Source of the DNA: Clytia hemisphaerica
Taxonomy: Eukaryota > Cnidaria > Hydrozoa > Leptothecata > Clytiidae
Direction of reading: 5' to 3'
Assembly (NCBI GenBank): GCA_902728285.1
Contig: CACVBU010001026.1
Span: 62,001-126,000, forward strand
DNA: 64,000 nt
Shown here piece after piece: positions 23,321 to 34,002 of the stretch (positions are counted from its first letter, which is position 1; each line of letters begins with the position of its first letter). The translations under genes were made by a program, and so were the position numbers. The notes beneath the pieces are model-generated. The model worked only from the letters and a program-made list of their open reading frames with translations. It did not search any database and was not told the origin of the DNA.

Positions 23321-25498
23321 TGTAGAATGATCTTTTGGCTGTCTTGTACCATTAAAACTTTTTCTCTTTCTGAGTGATTTGTATTTATCCACTCTCTTTC
23401 TATATTCCTTTTCGTCTTTAAAACGTTTATCAATCCTATTATCCATCTCATGTTTGTTCCTTGTTTGGAGTCCTACTACCAAGTACCAGACTACATGTCT
23501 TAACTAGCCATAATTTTCATTAAAGTGCCACCGCAGAAGAACGATCAAATAAGTTGTTGAATTTGGAAAGAAATGTTACTGATAGCCGTTACTTCTGTTT
23601 AGAATGGCATCTCATCTGAAGCAAAATTTAGTCTACAAATATTAGCAATTTGTGTCTATATCTCATAGATATCTTCTGATAGAGATAATATAAAGTTATT
23701 TATCTGTTTTTTTGTCATCTCTTTTATTACCAAAATAATGGTATAGAATGGTTTATTTATATCATACTAAACGCTACAGTTTAGTAACTGCCATTTTACT
23801 GTAATAATCAAACGACAAGTTTTTGAAAAAATAAAAATTTCTAATTTGCGTTGCTCAGAGCGGTTAATAACTACTTGTGGTTTAAATAGGGAATTTCCCA
23901 ACAAAAAAAGAATTTCCCTTAATTCGACTCCCTGAGGTAATAAAAAAAGACATATATAGAGCTTCTTTGAAAATGGGTAATCAGATCAAAACAAATCCGG
24001 AAAAGTGTTTTTAATGATGATAAAACAATAGAAATACAGTCAAGCTAAGAATGTTACCGGTACACCATTTAACCGGAACTAAAATACTGAAAAACGCGCG
24101 CAAAATTATGAGATGTTTGCCCAACTTCCTTATGCGTGAAGCTATGTATGCCATCCTCGGAAGCTTTAGGCTTCCTGCGGTGGCAATAATCTCATCTAAT
24201 TTACAGCCATTTATGGCCATGTCTTTACTTTAAAACGGCTCTTTGAATAAAGGCCTCTCTACACTAAAAGAAACTGCTATAAGTGAAAGCAGAGTCGTCA
24301 CAACAAATGGGATAAGAACTTCACAATAATTGAAAATATTTCGATAATTTTTTCAATTTTTCAAATACGTAGGGTCGCTAAACCTTCAAAAAATGCTTTT
24401 TGCGCTACATTTCAACCCTTAAACCTTTGTTATAGCAAACACTATATATGGTACCTTTTTATGAAGAAATATGAAAAACAGATTTCAAAATTTCAAACTT
24501 GTCCTCAATAATATCTGCAGCAGAGACCAAATGGGCTGTAACTTTTGTTAATCCAGTGTTTTGATAGGTTTTCAAAAATAAGGTCTATTTCGTCACCACA
24601 TTTCCCACGCCATTTTCATTTTGGAATATTGGAAACATATTTCTCGAAGGTTCGGGGTGTTCTTCCTCGTAAGATTTAATCATCGAATCAAAAAATTTCG
24701 ATATTTCAGCTGTCCCATAAATTGCTTTCTCAGCAAGCCTTCCAAAATCATGTTGTCTCATATTCCTTGTTTGCAAATCCACTGGTTCTATCGTTTTACC
24801 ATGCGATTCACCAGGACTGAGCATGACATCTTATTCGTGACTTGAAGCAGTATATTGGACTGGATTGATAGGATATGTCCCAAAGCCAAGGAATGCTACT
24901 GTGCCATTAGATGACATTAGTATCGGTTAATCTAACGATGTCATATTCAAGACACTAGACACAACTAGCTCCTTTGGAGCTGCAGTAACTTTCTTAGCAT
25001 GAATTACCTGAAAGTTGACTGGTTCATTCTTCCGATCCAGTCATTAACTGCGACCATCAACTTAAGAGTCTTGTGAAAAACCACTGTAACAGTCAATGTC
25101 TATCAGACTTCAGACACAGCTACAAGTTCGTTATTAAGGGATGGTTCGGTTATGATTCTACTCTAACTAACTGTCTGTTCTGTCGAGGTATCCGTTGCCA
25201 ACAGCTTTAGATTTGTCGTTGTATGAACACCGGAGTCCGCATCATCATCATTTGAAAGAATTTTCTTCATTTAGGGCTAGTTTTGGAGCTATACTTTCTC
25301 CTTTTGGGAGTGTCTCTTATAAATATTGAAATAGTTGGCCATGGACTGTAAATATTCTGAATGATTTTCTTTCGGGTTGTCAGATGTAAGATTCTTTGAT
25401 TTTAAATTTCTGTCTTTTATGAAATTTATTAGGGTGAGTGTCTCAGGATTCACAGGAAATAAATTTTTGAAAATTCCAACGGTAATCTTCAATTCCAT
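23186..25498 (-). pseudogene. Possible degraded coding region, unrecognised
   Basis: Several minus-strand segments have protein-like composition but are separated by stops. 25498-25289 begins MELKITVGIFKNLFPVNPET. 24911-24585 reads FLGFGTYPINPVQYTASSHE, one stop, then DVMLSPGESHGKTIEPVDLQ and ISKFFDSMIKSYEEEHPEPS. 23482-23186 is a basic stretch (KRFKDEKEYRKRVDKYKSLR) followed by an acidic/threonine-rich end. I do not recognise a family. It could be a decayed gene or transposon remnant, or exons of a gene I failed to join. Confidence 0.3.
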
Positions 25499-25721
25499 TT
25501 TACACCCAAAAACACCTTCTATTTGGTAAAATATTGTGCTATATAAAAGTCAAAGCAACGGAAGGATAACATATTCACCACCGTGTCCTGCTTTTCCTTA
25601 ACTTTCCACGTTGTATTTTTCAAACATGTGTCCAGTGTTCTCCCAAGCTAAATAAGAGTTTTCAAGAAAATTTTGAGCAATTTTCGCCTACCACTTTTTA
25701 AAAAAGATCGAAATAACGGTG

Positions 25722-26225
25722 AAGCTAAGGGGACACGGAAACAATTTTTGTGCAATTGCAACAAAAACAAATTGTCGCAATCGCAATGAAATTTTACACC
25801 GTGTCGCATAGGCCTAGCACACGAAACAAAATCATAAAAATGAAATCAAAGCAACTCCACCATTTTGAACTCATGTCTTGCGTGTTGAAAATGGGAAGAT
25901 TATGTCATAATTTGTTTTGAGTTGTATAAACGAATTTGATTGGCTAAATGAAAAAAATGTTTCAAGGAATCTTCTTAAGGTGAGGGGACACGAGGGTTTT
26001 TGTATGATTCTCATTTGCAACATGAAAATTTTGTTGCAGAAACAAAAATAAAATTCAAATCGATTTGAATTTTATTTTTGTTTCAGCAACAAAAACTTTG
26101 AGTGAAAAAAGTTGCCAATCAAGGAGATTTAACGTGGGGACACAGTGAAACATATTTATGCGATTGCAACAAAAAAATGTTTTTGTTGCAATCGCATAAA
26201 AATTGTTTCCGTGTCCCCGTAGCTT
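25722..26225. mobile_element. Inverted-repeat element with GGGGACACGGAAACAATTTT tips
   Basis: The left AAGCTAAGGGGACACGGAAA and right TTTCCGTGTCCCCGTAGCTT ends are inverted for over 30 bases. The inside contains further GGGGACAC words (25984, 26135) and a strong palindrome at 26029-26094. About 500 bases, no coding capacity. Confidence 0.75.
26029..26094. repeat. 66-base near-perfect palindrome
   Basis: Centred at 26061/26062 (AAATTCAAAT then CGATTTGAATTT), with one mismatched pair over the full length. It can extrude as a cruciform or fold as a hairpin with almost no loop. Confidence 0.8.
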
Positions 26226-27131
26226 GAGTTCCAACACTTTCACCTGCATATAAATTTCCCTAGAAAAAAATATCATCACAATTTGGACACATCCTGGTGT
26301 ATTGCTAGGATATATTGCCTGATTTCTTTAGCATCACAAAACGACATAATCTTCTCATCAAAAAGAGACCATGGCCGAACAATCTAATTTTTTTTCAATG
26401 TCATGAAATCATCTTTCTTATTTGTAACTTTTTCTCACTCGAAGAACTTTGAGGATGAAAAGATGAAATTGTCGTCAGCCTCTGCAGTTGTCAAGCATTG
26501 ACAACATCTTGAAAACACACTTTATACATGAACATTTAAAATTACAAAATAAAAAAGAGAATGATATTTTGTGTTGTTAGGTAGATCTGAATAAGCAGAG
26601 AACTCAGGTGTTGATATTGACCAGTTAGAATGTTAGTGAGATTTTCCTTCGTTAATAATGATTCCACTATCGAATTTTTCTTGGGACGTCTTTGTACTGC
26701 CAAATAGTTCAGTTGAGGTTGTTCGTTGATGAAATTTGAGACAAATTTTATTTCGATGGTTTATAACATTAATTTCGTCTAAAAGACAAAGAAATAATAT
26801 TTAACTCGTCCTGATCAGCGCCTGAAGTTGTTAAATCCTGACGTCGACGTTTGCAGCTTTTCCCGCCTCTCTTTGTGATTTGATAGATCTTTCAAATAAA
26901 CAAGGGTAATAGTTTTACTTTGCTGAATTTCGAAGCCTTCATTTTTTAAACTGCAATGTTTTTTAGCTGTTAGGAGAATATTTTTTAATAACAGTTTTTA
27001 ATGTATTATTTTAGATACTAGAATCTGAAAGAATTTTTATTGTTGTTGAAATATTTCTAAATGGTTTTTTTTATATATGCTACAATTTTTTTTTGGAGTG
27101 CAATTTTCCAATGAATGGAAATAAGAACAAA
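26226..27131. other. Intergenic, nothing recognised
   Basis: AT-rich, no credible open frame or shared repeat noticed. Confidence 0.4.
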
Positions 27132-27475
27132 GGGGGGGGGGGGTTTCATGGTTGGCGGAGGAGCGGAATCGGCCCTTTTTTCGGACGGAGTGGCGGAATT
27201 TGGCGAAAATTAAGACGGAATTACGGAAATTGGGTTCTCTTACGGAGACGGAAAATTAGACAATTTTAGTGCGGAAAAACGGAATTTAGCAAAAAAATTT
27301 GCCGAATTTCGGAATTGGTAAAAGATTTTCAAAATTTGCGGAATTTTCGACAAAAATATTGAATTTCAAAGGAATTTTCGGTGACGGAATTTTGGTTCAA
27401 TTTAAGACGGTTTGACGGAAATTGGAGAAAAAATTGGCGGAATTACGGAATCGGGTACCCCCTGAAACTCCCCCC
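27132..27475. mobile_element. Element built of CGGAATT-type repeats
   Basis: The tips are a G-run then TTTCA, and TGAAACTCCCCC. Nearly the whole inside consists of variants of GACGGAATTACGGAAATTGG. It fits the pattern seen elsewhere here of short elements with a G/C-run tip and a private internal repeat. Confidence 0.6.
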
Positions 27476-27686
27476 AACAAAGTCAATTTTCCTTTTTTGT
27501 GGGTGAAATTGTAGGGTGCTTTGGAACTGGGGACAAAATCTTGGCAAAATTTTCCAGTGGGGTGGGGATCCCAACGGGTCTGTGATACGAGACTGGCTTA
27601 GTGGGATTTAGATGATTCAATTGTAGATCCTAGGGAGGAGGAGTAAGAAAATCTCTAAGATACTACGGGGCGTTAATGGGGACCTG

Positions 27687-28555
27687 CAATGCCGGAGAAA
27701 AGGTTGTAGACAAATGAAATAGAGCAAAATGATTCTTCAATGTGTCTGAAAGGGGATGGAAGTTAAGAAAAACACTTTTGAAGTCGTTGCATTGCTTTTG
27801 AGGGAGCCACAAGCAAAAAATCCAGGCCAGTATCACAAACCGATTCTACAAAATATGTAGTTCTGTAAATTCTAGAATCTACAAAATGTGTAGATTCTGT
27901 ATTATCAGAAACTACATAATATGTAGATTTCCAAATCTACATAATATGTATATCCTAGAAAATTCTAATAGTGACGTAATGACCCTAACTGTCTAGATAG
28001 TGTGTGCTCGAATTAGTTTCGAGCTCCAACCCTGACCCTAACTGTCTAGATAGTCATTTCCCCGGGATTACGCTATCCACAACCCCAACCAAAAAGCGAC
28101 TAAACCGCCCTTAACGATTCATCCTTTATTTACTAAGAACGCTAAATAACTCATTGTGGTTTGTACAATATAGACCTATATGTGGAGCAATACTCCATCT
28201 TTTCCGGTTCTACAAAATACGTAGAAATTCTAAAAACTACAGAATATGTAGATTCTGTGCTATCAGAAACTACATATATTGTAGATTTCAACCAATTGAC
28301 AGAACTACATATATTGTAGAACCGGGTGTGATGATGTGTTGCATGAAAAATCAGCGTTTTGATACTGGTGTAAGGCAGTTAATGAAGCCCTTGTGGTTTG
28401 CCCTTGCGGTTAGACTGCAGTGGGTGACTTTCAAAGACTGAACAGCTTTGGATGGGTTTGGAAAGCACCCAGAGCTTCTTGGGAACTTGTTTTTAATCGA
28501 TATTGAAGTATTTTGCAAGTATTGCAGAAGTCTACAAACCTTTTGTCCAGCATTG
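27687..28555. mobile_element. Inverted-repeat element A, second copy, interrupted
   Basis: The outer parts match the reverse complement of 15989-16363 (CAATGCCGGAGAAAAGGTTG at the left, CCTTTTGTCCAGCATTG at the right). A 520-base block (27826-28345) splits it. Confidence 0.8.
27826..28345. mobile_element. Element B inside element A
   Basis: Flanked by AAAAATCCAG and AAAAATCAG, a probable target duplication of 8-9 bases; the uninterrupted A copy has one such site. The interior is rich in palindromic words (CTACAAAATATGTAG, CTACATATATTGTAG) and an inverted pair CCCTAACTGTCTAGATAG. A truncated copy is at 6474-6681. Confidence 0.72.
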
Positions 28556-28679
28556 TGATGTTACGTTTCGCCTATTTTTCTAATTTCCATTTGCGTCCAA
28601 TGTCTTGCACGCTCTTTTATAAGGAAAAGTAAATTTTGGCTGAGGTTCGGCTGTTCTTATTTTCTCGTCATTTTCGAGC
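28556..28679. repeat. Foldback-like remnant
   Basis: GCACGCTCTTTTATAAGGAA followed by TTTTGGCTGAGGTTCGGCTG and GTTCTTATTTTC recalls one end and the GGCTGAG spacer of the foldback family (776, 5808). The partner end is not visible. Confidence 0.35.
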
Positions 28680-28683
28680 TTAA

Positions 28684-29600
28684 CCCTTTAAGTACCAATG
28701 ACGAGTATACTAGACACGGGCTATACCGCTCTCCTGTAATGCCCAGTTTAAGTTAGAAATGGTCATTTTTGGTCTAACTCGTAGGAATTGGATTGGGTTT
28801 AATGGTCAAGCAAAAAGAAAATCGAAAGGGAGTCTTTTCAGCGAGGTTTTACGCATGCAAAAATTTATCAAAAAATCCACTTTTTTAAAATTTTTGCCGT
28901 TTTTTGACTATTTTTGGTCAACGAGTGATTCAAGAACCTTCAAAGTTGGTCCTGCTTTACTTGATTCTGTCCTCTAACGAATTAGGTTTTACTACTGGGC
29001 CTGACTGCATTAATTCCCCTTACCTACCCCCCTCCTTCACCGCCGCCCAACCCACCCTTCCTAGATCGGGCGGCGCCGAAGGGGTCTGAAAGAAAGAGGA
29101 GACTCTAAGCTATCCAACGAGCTATGAACCAGCTTCCAACTCTTTCTAGATCCGGAGATATAAGCCTTTAACCCTATTCAACCTAGGCTTTCAGGGCCGG
29201 TTCAGAACTGGGGGGGGGGGCTTTTCCTGTACCACCCCTTAAATTCCTAAGTGCTTAACATCTAGTGGGTCTTTTTGGATGAAATTTGGCACACAAGATC
29301 CTTGTCACATAAGGTAATTTTTGACGAAAAATTAAAATTTGTAATGGAAAAGTGTCAATTTTTGTGACACCTTACTGTCAGAAATGTCATCATGCTCAAG
29401 GTGTGAAAATTTTTAGGTGTCAAGTTTGAAGAAAGTTAGGAATTTACAGAAAATTTCATGGCAAATCTCTGTTATTTCAAGAGCTATTTCCAGTAATCTG
29501 AAACAGAAACATCCCTCCCCCTAGGACGAATAGGGTTAAAGTTTGAACTAGCGATTTTCTTTAAAAAACTTGGAAAAAAATTATCTTGGTACTTAAAGGG
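28684..29600. mobile_element. TTAA-type inverted-repeat element, outer of a nested pair
   Basis: Left TTAA then CCCTTTAAGTACCAA; right TTGGTACTTAAAGGG then CTAA. TTAA targets are typical of piggyBac and Kolobok elements. The right target copy is mutated. Another TTAA element (29172-29535) lies inside. No transposase is present. Confidence 0.6.
29172..29535. mobile_element. TTAA-flanked element nested in the one at 28684
   Basis: TTAA (29168-29171) then CCCTATTCAACCTAGG; CCTAGGACGAATAGGG then TTAA (29536-29539). Tips are inverted with two mismatches. The G-run at 29210-29219 is again close to a tip. Length 364 bases. Confidence 0.65.
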
Positions 29601-29804
29601 CTAAATATTCTTGAAATATTCTCAATATTGTATGCTTGAGCCATACTGAGCCATCTCTGAGGGTTGTGGCTAGGAATATTACTTTCTGCAGAGATTTAGC
29701 CTCGCGTTCGTATAAAATTGTTCTTATAGAAAGCATTGATGAACGTATCATGAACAGTTGATTAGGAATGTGAAAAGATGATTACTATCACGATCTCTTC
29801 CTTT

Positions 29805-30730
29805 CCATTTTTGGACCTCCTTTGGAGGTCCTATAAATTCACCTCTGTCCGTCCGTCCGTCCGTTCGTTACCAGCTTTTCTCGAGATTGAATCATAGGAA
29901 TCATTTGATTTTTGGTACAAAGGTGCAAAATGGTGGTGGCCAAAATGTGACGGAGCCCGATTTTCGAAAAATATATTTTTGGGCAAATTTGGGCCAAAAA
30001 ACGGCTAAAAAACGGGTTTTTTGGACTTTGTGAAAAATTGGATCATTGATTTTTTCTTTTTTTTGCATGAAAGTAGGGTACCATCATAGGTAAAAGATGG
30101 CTCAAGCAGATTTTTGCAAAAAATTTTAGTTGGCTTAAAAAAACGCATGTTTATCTATAAGAATCACTATTAATAAGCATACATCAATGTTCTTACTCAA
30201 ATTACTCAATTTCTTTATGAGATAGATGTTTTCTTTGCTCATGAGGGCTTACTTTTAAAGAATATGTGTGTTTAGACATGAAATTTTGGTTGCTTGGCGT
30301 GTTTTTATAGAAAAACTGGCCAAGTTCAATATTTTTTATAAGCACATTATCAATTACTTAGGTGTTAGCTTTTCTCAAGATTGGCTCTTTCATTCCTTAA
30401 GACTTTTTGCACAAAGATGCATAACTATAAACCCTCGAATGTGACGGAGCCCAATTTTCGAAAAAAAAATGTTTTTGGGCAAATTTGGGCCAAAAATACG
30501 GCTAAAAAACGGGTTTTTTGGACTTTGTGAAAAATTGGATCATTAATTTTTTTCTGATTTTTTGCATGAAAGTAGGGTACCATCATAGGTAAAAGATGGC
30601 TCAAGCAGATTTTTGCAAAAAAAATTTGTTGCCTCAAAAAACGCATGTTTATCTATAAGAATCACTATTAATAAGCATACATCAATGTTCTTAGCCAAAT
30701 TACTCAATTTTCTGATGAGATATAGATGTC
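29805..30730. repeat. Dispersed repeat family E, copy 2, internally duplicated
   Basis: Begins with the hairpin GGACCTCCTTTGGAGGTCC, TATAAATT and a TCCG run, then a unit of about 350-500 bases that is repeated from about 30365 (ACGGAGCCCGATTTTCGAAA, GGTTTTTTGGACTTTGTGAA and GGTAAAAGATGGCTCAAGCA occur in both halves, the first with one base change). Related to 22090-22985. Confidence 0.75.
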
Positions 30731-31118
30731 TTTTTATGCTCGCGAAGAATATTTCAAGAACATGAAATTTTGGTTTCTAAACGTTTTTTTTTTCATAAGA
30801 AACACGATTAATTTTAATAAATCTTCACTATTTGTGTTCTGAATGATTGTTTAACGTTCATGCTCACGTAGATATTAATTATATATGTGTTAAATGCATA
30901 ACCAGATAGGTCCATAAAAGTATCACTTGTTTTAGAGAAGAAAATAAATGGGAAAAGAAGATTTGTGTCAAGATTTGAACTTATTGGGGGGCTTATTGAC
31001 GACATAAAGAAGAGAGGAGAAGATTGACGCTGAAAAAAATATGGAGCTGTGTTTTAAGGTATTTTACATTAGTGTTGTGTTGGACGTCTATCTTCTAGTT
31101 TAAAAAATCCGACGTATT

Positions 31119-31244
31119 TGGCTTTTCCAGAAAAAAATTGACTTTTGGCCCCCAGGACACCCGGACAGAGCAAATTTACCCCCAGACAATTCATCCTTCA
31201 CCCTCCCCCCTCCCCCATGTACGGACATTTTCTGGAAGAGCCCA
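31119..31244. mobile_element. Short copy of the CTTTTCCAGAAAA element
   Basis: Tips TGGCTTTTCCAGAAAA and TTTTCTGGAAGAGCCCA, with GACACCCGGACAGAG and a C-rich stretch between. Same family as 14466-14716, about half its length. Confidence 0.65.
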
Positions 31245-31895
31245 TTCCGCCACAAAATTATTAAATTATTTAGTTAAAAGGATTAATAGAGCTTGAATAA
31301 CAATTTACAATTTTAAGATTGCAAAAAAATGCTAAATAGAAGATTTTTCAGATTTGTTTGTAAACAGAGCAGTAAAAAATGCAACTTTTTTGCCGGAATT
31401 TCAACGTAACTCTTGATGCCGTCGTTGTCTTGGTCTGAAATTTTTCACGTGAGATTTTGTCACGAAGGGGCTACCTTGTGCAAATTTTCTTGTTGAGAAT
31501 AATTTATTTTTCTATAGATACGCATTTTTACACTACGTCACATTACGTTTTTCTTACGTATCTTCTTCTCACACCGGGTAGGGGATTTATGTGGTGAGCG
31601 GTTATAGGGTGGCTACGTGATTTTATGTTTTTCTTATGTAACTCTCGTCAAAAAAATACTACAGAGCTGATATTTGGCATGAAGCAGGGTCTTATGAGTA
31701 CTAAAACACGTGTAAAATTTCGTTTTAAGACATACAATGGTTCGAAAGTTATTTGAGAATTCCGTAGATTAGTAATTTGCGGAATTTTTGTAATCGGTAC
31801 GGCAATAAATGCTTTATTGGCCGTAATTACGGTTACGTAAGTTTCATATTCCTTAAATTTGCATGTATCAGCATTACTTTCTTCTTACTTCTTCT

Positions 31896-33310
31896 TTAGC
31901 TCGTGTTCGCAGGTGCCAACATTGAGTGGTTAGGGCGAAGGCCAACCATCTCCTTCTTTTTCTTTTTCTTCAAGACCTCCTTGTAGAACTCGTCTGCTGA
32001 CCGACCATCAAGTACGTGATCTTCGAGTGTTTTGATTGGTCGGCCTCTCTTCTTGTTAGCGTTGTCGTTGAAAAGCAATCTTTTGACGATGCTGGTGTTG
32101 TATCTGTCTTGCAATATGGCCAAGATAGTTTTTTTGCTGTCGTTTGACGTATTGAAGGATGTCTTCAGTCTTACAGACGCGTAAAACATCGTCACTGACA
32201 TGATGGAGTGGAAAGTTTGCTTATTGTTTTCATCAATTTTTCTTTCAAAGCCGCCTCTCACCATCCTACGAAGCATATTAATTTAGGTGGATCGAATTCG
32301 CTGTTGTTGTTGTTGAGTGATATTCCACGTATGACAGGAATATGTCAGCCGACTGCGCACCATTGTATTTAGGAGATATACCCTTGTTTTCAGGAATATC
32401 TTTCGATTGTGCAGTTTTTTACTCATTTGGTTGTACTTGTTTTGAGCAACAGCTTTTCTTAAGTCAATCTCTGCATCTCCTGTTGAAGGTTGATTGAAGT
32501 GTATGTCGTCTCCGAAGATATCTGAACACTTTTTCGATGACTTGATCATTAAGCGTGACGATAGATTGAGGATACTCATCTTGGTTTTGAGACTTGAAAT
32601 TTATTATCATCGTTTTAATTTTCTTGGCGTTTATTTGGAGGTGAAAACGAACAAATGTTTCATTAAGGATTTTCAGTCCTTTTTCTAAGTCTGAAATACT
32701 TTCGAATGCAAGTTCTAAGTCGTCGGCGTAACCAGCCCAGTCAACAGTATGTTCACTGTAATAGCCTTTGGCTCTTTCGTCTCTGATTGTAGCGGTGCGT
32801 GGCACGAATTATGTACTTCAGTTTAAGGAATTTAACATTAATTGTTTAATTGTTCTCTTCACAGTTTTGCATAAACACACGCATGGCATAATCCATATAA
32901 ATGTTGCATAGTGTGGGGATTCTGGACCCCCTTGTCGAACGAACGCCAAGTAGAAGTTCAAAAACGTCATCTGGAGTTTGTGCTAATGATGTTGTTGTTT
33001 TATGATACAATGATTTGAGTAGATTTATTAGGGTGGGTTCGACTTGCTCGGGAAATCTCTGGTAGATGGATTCGAAGAGTCAATTTCGCACAACGTGGTC
33101 GAACGCGGAGCTCAAATCGACGAATAGGAGATAGAATGGCTTTTGTGTTTTGTCCGAGATTTGTTGAAGCCTTTTTGTCACATACATGCCATCTGAGGTT
33201 CCTCTACCTCGTCTAAATCCTTGCTGCTTGTCGAGCAGTTGTTCGTCATACCAGTCTTTAAGTCTATTCATTGGTCCATTGTAAAGACATTTGTGAAGTT
33301 TGAGCAATAT
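31896..33310 (-). pseudogene. RTE-like LINE reverse transcriptase, truncated and broken
   Basis: Minus-strand segments in order: 33307-33080 (GFRRGRGTSDGMY, then motif A FVDLSSAFDHV), an unbroken stretch to about 32820 including IPTLCNIYMDYAMRVF, 32805-32464 (motif C YADDL, LQINAKKIKTM), 32579-32283 (thumb region, RSRLTYSCHTW) and 32276-31896 (C-terminal region). The order and the MDYAMRVF and YADDL contexts fit the RTE side of non-LTR elements. The motif B region usually containing QGG is degenerate. The endonuclease is missing, so it is 5' truncated. Confidence 0.78.
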
Positions 33311-33689
33311 ACCTTTTTTATTGCTTCAAGAGATATTTACATATTCCGTAGATTAGTAATTTGTGGAATAAAATTCCGCGAATTAAAAGGTGGAATTTCA
33401 TTCCGTAAATTACTATAAGCCACTCTAACTTTTATCATCAGGTAGGTCCAATAATCAGCGTTTTGGCTTGCTTAATTTATTTTTTCTTTACATTTTAATT
33501 TACCTTTAGAAAGGATACAAAAGAATAGACTAGCGACAACTTGGGTTTTTCCTTAATCTCATAACAAATCATCCTTTCTGTGCATACCACAAAATCTGTT
33601 CTATATAATATCGCAATTTGTAAAGTAAAATAAAAAATGTAAAGGGGGTATAACTATGTGACGCTATGGAGGCCCTATCTCTGTCCTAT

Positions 33690-33765
33690 TCTAGTATGGT
33701 AGTCGGTAGATCATTTCCCTTGCAATCCAAAGGTTCGATCCCCGGTCACTTTCAACACGAATGAG
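33690..33765 (+). repeat. tRNA-like sequence, probable SINE head
   Basis: A weak A-box (GTATGGTAGTCGGTAGATC) and a clear B-box GGTTCGATCCC are spaced as in a tRNA, with a TTGCAAT loop between. An acceptor stem could not be closed, so it is more likely a tRNA-derived repeat or relic than a working tRNA gene. Confidence 0.5.
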
Positions 33766-34002
33766 TAGCTTAGATTAGGTCATCTAAATGAAATAATGGC
33801 TTTTCTGTCTTTTCTACCGACTTTTCTACTCAGAACTTATCCAATTGACATTGATCACCAAGATTTTACCAGACAAAACTTGAAATACCTATGTTTTCAT
33901 TTATTGTTTTTTTATGGCTCACTCTACGCTATTGTATCCAAAAATTAAACTGAAGCGAAGCAATATTTGTATACTAAGTGTTATATTTCTAAATTTATTG
34001 AT

